Source: JBBECF01 sp040881945 (GTDB taxonomy: Bacteria; Pseudomonadota; Alphaproteobacteria; Dongiales; Dongiaceae). Taken from it: DNA of 6,109 bases. Below are positions 5,842 through 6,109 of this stretch, in pieces. The stretch spans positions 1-6,109 of the forward strand of contig JBBECF010000063.1 of NCBI GenBank assembly GCA_040881945.1, given 5' to 3'. Both the position numbers and the translations under genes were made by a program. Each line of letters opens with the position of its first letter. Position 1 is the first letter of the stretch. The notes beneath the pieces are model-generated. The model saw nothing but the letters and a program-made list of their open reading frames with translations. It did no database searches and was not told where the DNA came from.

Positions 5842-6109
5842 ATGCGGCGCTTGCTGCTCTCGCTCCCGATATGGCTTCTCGGCGGCTGCACGCTCCCATT
5901 CCTGCCGTTCGGCCTTGAGCAAACCGCTCCGGCCGAGGCGCCGGAGGCGGAGGCCGAGAGTGTGGCCGAGTTGAATTGGGGGAAGGACGGCGCGGAGGCG
6001 CTGGCGGCCACCACTGCCTCGAGAGAGGCCCAGCCGGTGCGCGAACGGGCGCTGGGATCGGTGACCGCCCAGGTCGAGCCGGCCGCGCTGCTGCCGGCCG
6101 TTCCGGACG
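5842..6109 (+). CDS. Putative lipoprotein of unknown function, cut by right window edge
   Basis: The frame is open from ATG 5842 to the end of the window: 89 codons and no stop. It starts with a short, typical lipoprotein signal peptide, MRRLLLSLPIWLLGGC: two arginines, a hydrophobic core and an LGGC lipobox with Cys16 as the lipidation site. Thr17 follows the cysteine, so there is no Asp to hold it in the inner membrane, and outer-membrane sorting is likely. The visible mature part (17-89) is rich in Ala, Glu and Pro and looks like a flexible tether (TAPAEAPEAEAE). GGAG at 5828-5831 lies 10 bp before the ATG. I do not recognise the family, and the conserved domain, if any, must lie beyond the window. 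Confidence 0.7.
   Translation, partial: MRRLLLSLPIWLLGGCTLPFLPFGLEQTAPAEAPEAEAESVAELNWGKDGAEALAATTASREAQPVRERALGSVTAQVEPAALLPAVPD

Noticed and set aside
5430..5918. Plus-strand reading frame through the tRNA, containing VAQLDRASDYGSEGWEFES
   Set aside because: This peptide is the translation of the tRNA-Arg gene itself, a common false annotation in databases.
5455..6014. Two minus-strand frames over the tRNA, containing SLMLYPVELRA and RPERFELPTLRSVV
   Set aside because: Both are antisense translations of the tRNA, again well-known spurious proteins; no protein family supports them.

Overview
The window is very GC-rich DNA from a bacterial chromosome with ordinary housekeeping genes. Base composition, the promoter-like pairs of the form TTGCCR...TAGGGT, and the mix of panBC, a Gpt-type phosphoribosyltransferase and a two-subunit gamma-glutamyltranspeptidase suggest an alphaproteobacterium, perhaps a Rhodospirillales-like lineage. 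That placement is inference, since there is no rRNA here to settle it. No mobile element, CRISPR array, integrase or resistance gene was seen.

Left part (1-2920, minus strand): a two-gene unit. A gamma-glutamyltranspeptidase precursor (2920 down to 1187) overlaps by 4 bp the start of an RlmI-type 23S rRNA m5C methyltransferase (1190 down past the left edge). The second gene is nearly whole: 396 codons are present and only its last few residues are missing. A 117-bp gap (2921-3037) with face-to-face promoter candidates separates this unit from the next.

Middle (3038-4785, plus strand): panB and panC, overlapping by 4 bp. They encode the two enzymes that lead from 2-oxoisovalerate to pantoate and then, with beta-alanine, to pantothenate (vitamin B5, the CoA precursor). 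panC runs tail-to-tail into gpt (minus strand, 5239 down to 4754) with a 32-bp overlap. gpt encodes a xanthine/guanine salvage phosphoribosyltransferase.

Right part (5240-6109): a 355-bp region without a protein gene lies between gpt and a tRNA-Arg(ACG) gene (5595-5671). It is the least ordinary stretch of the window. On the minus strand it has a promoter-like pair, about 80 nt of sequence and a strong terminator-shaped hairpin with a T-tract, which looks like a small RNA or an attenuated leader for gpt. It also has a separate proximal promoter candidate for gpt, and a long imperfect palindrome around the tRNA promoter candidate. After the tRNA comes a short gap with a perfect 7-bp hairpin, then the 5' part of an unrecognised lipoprotein gene that runs off the right edge.
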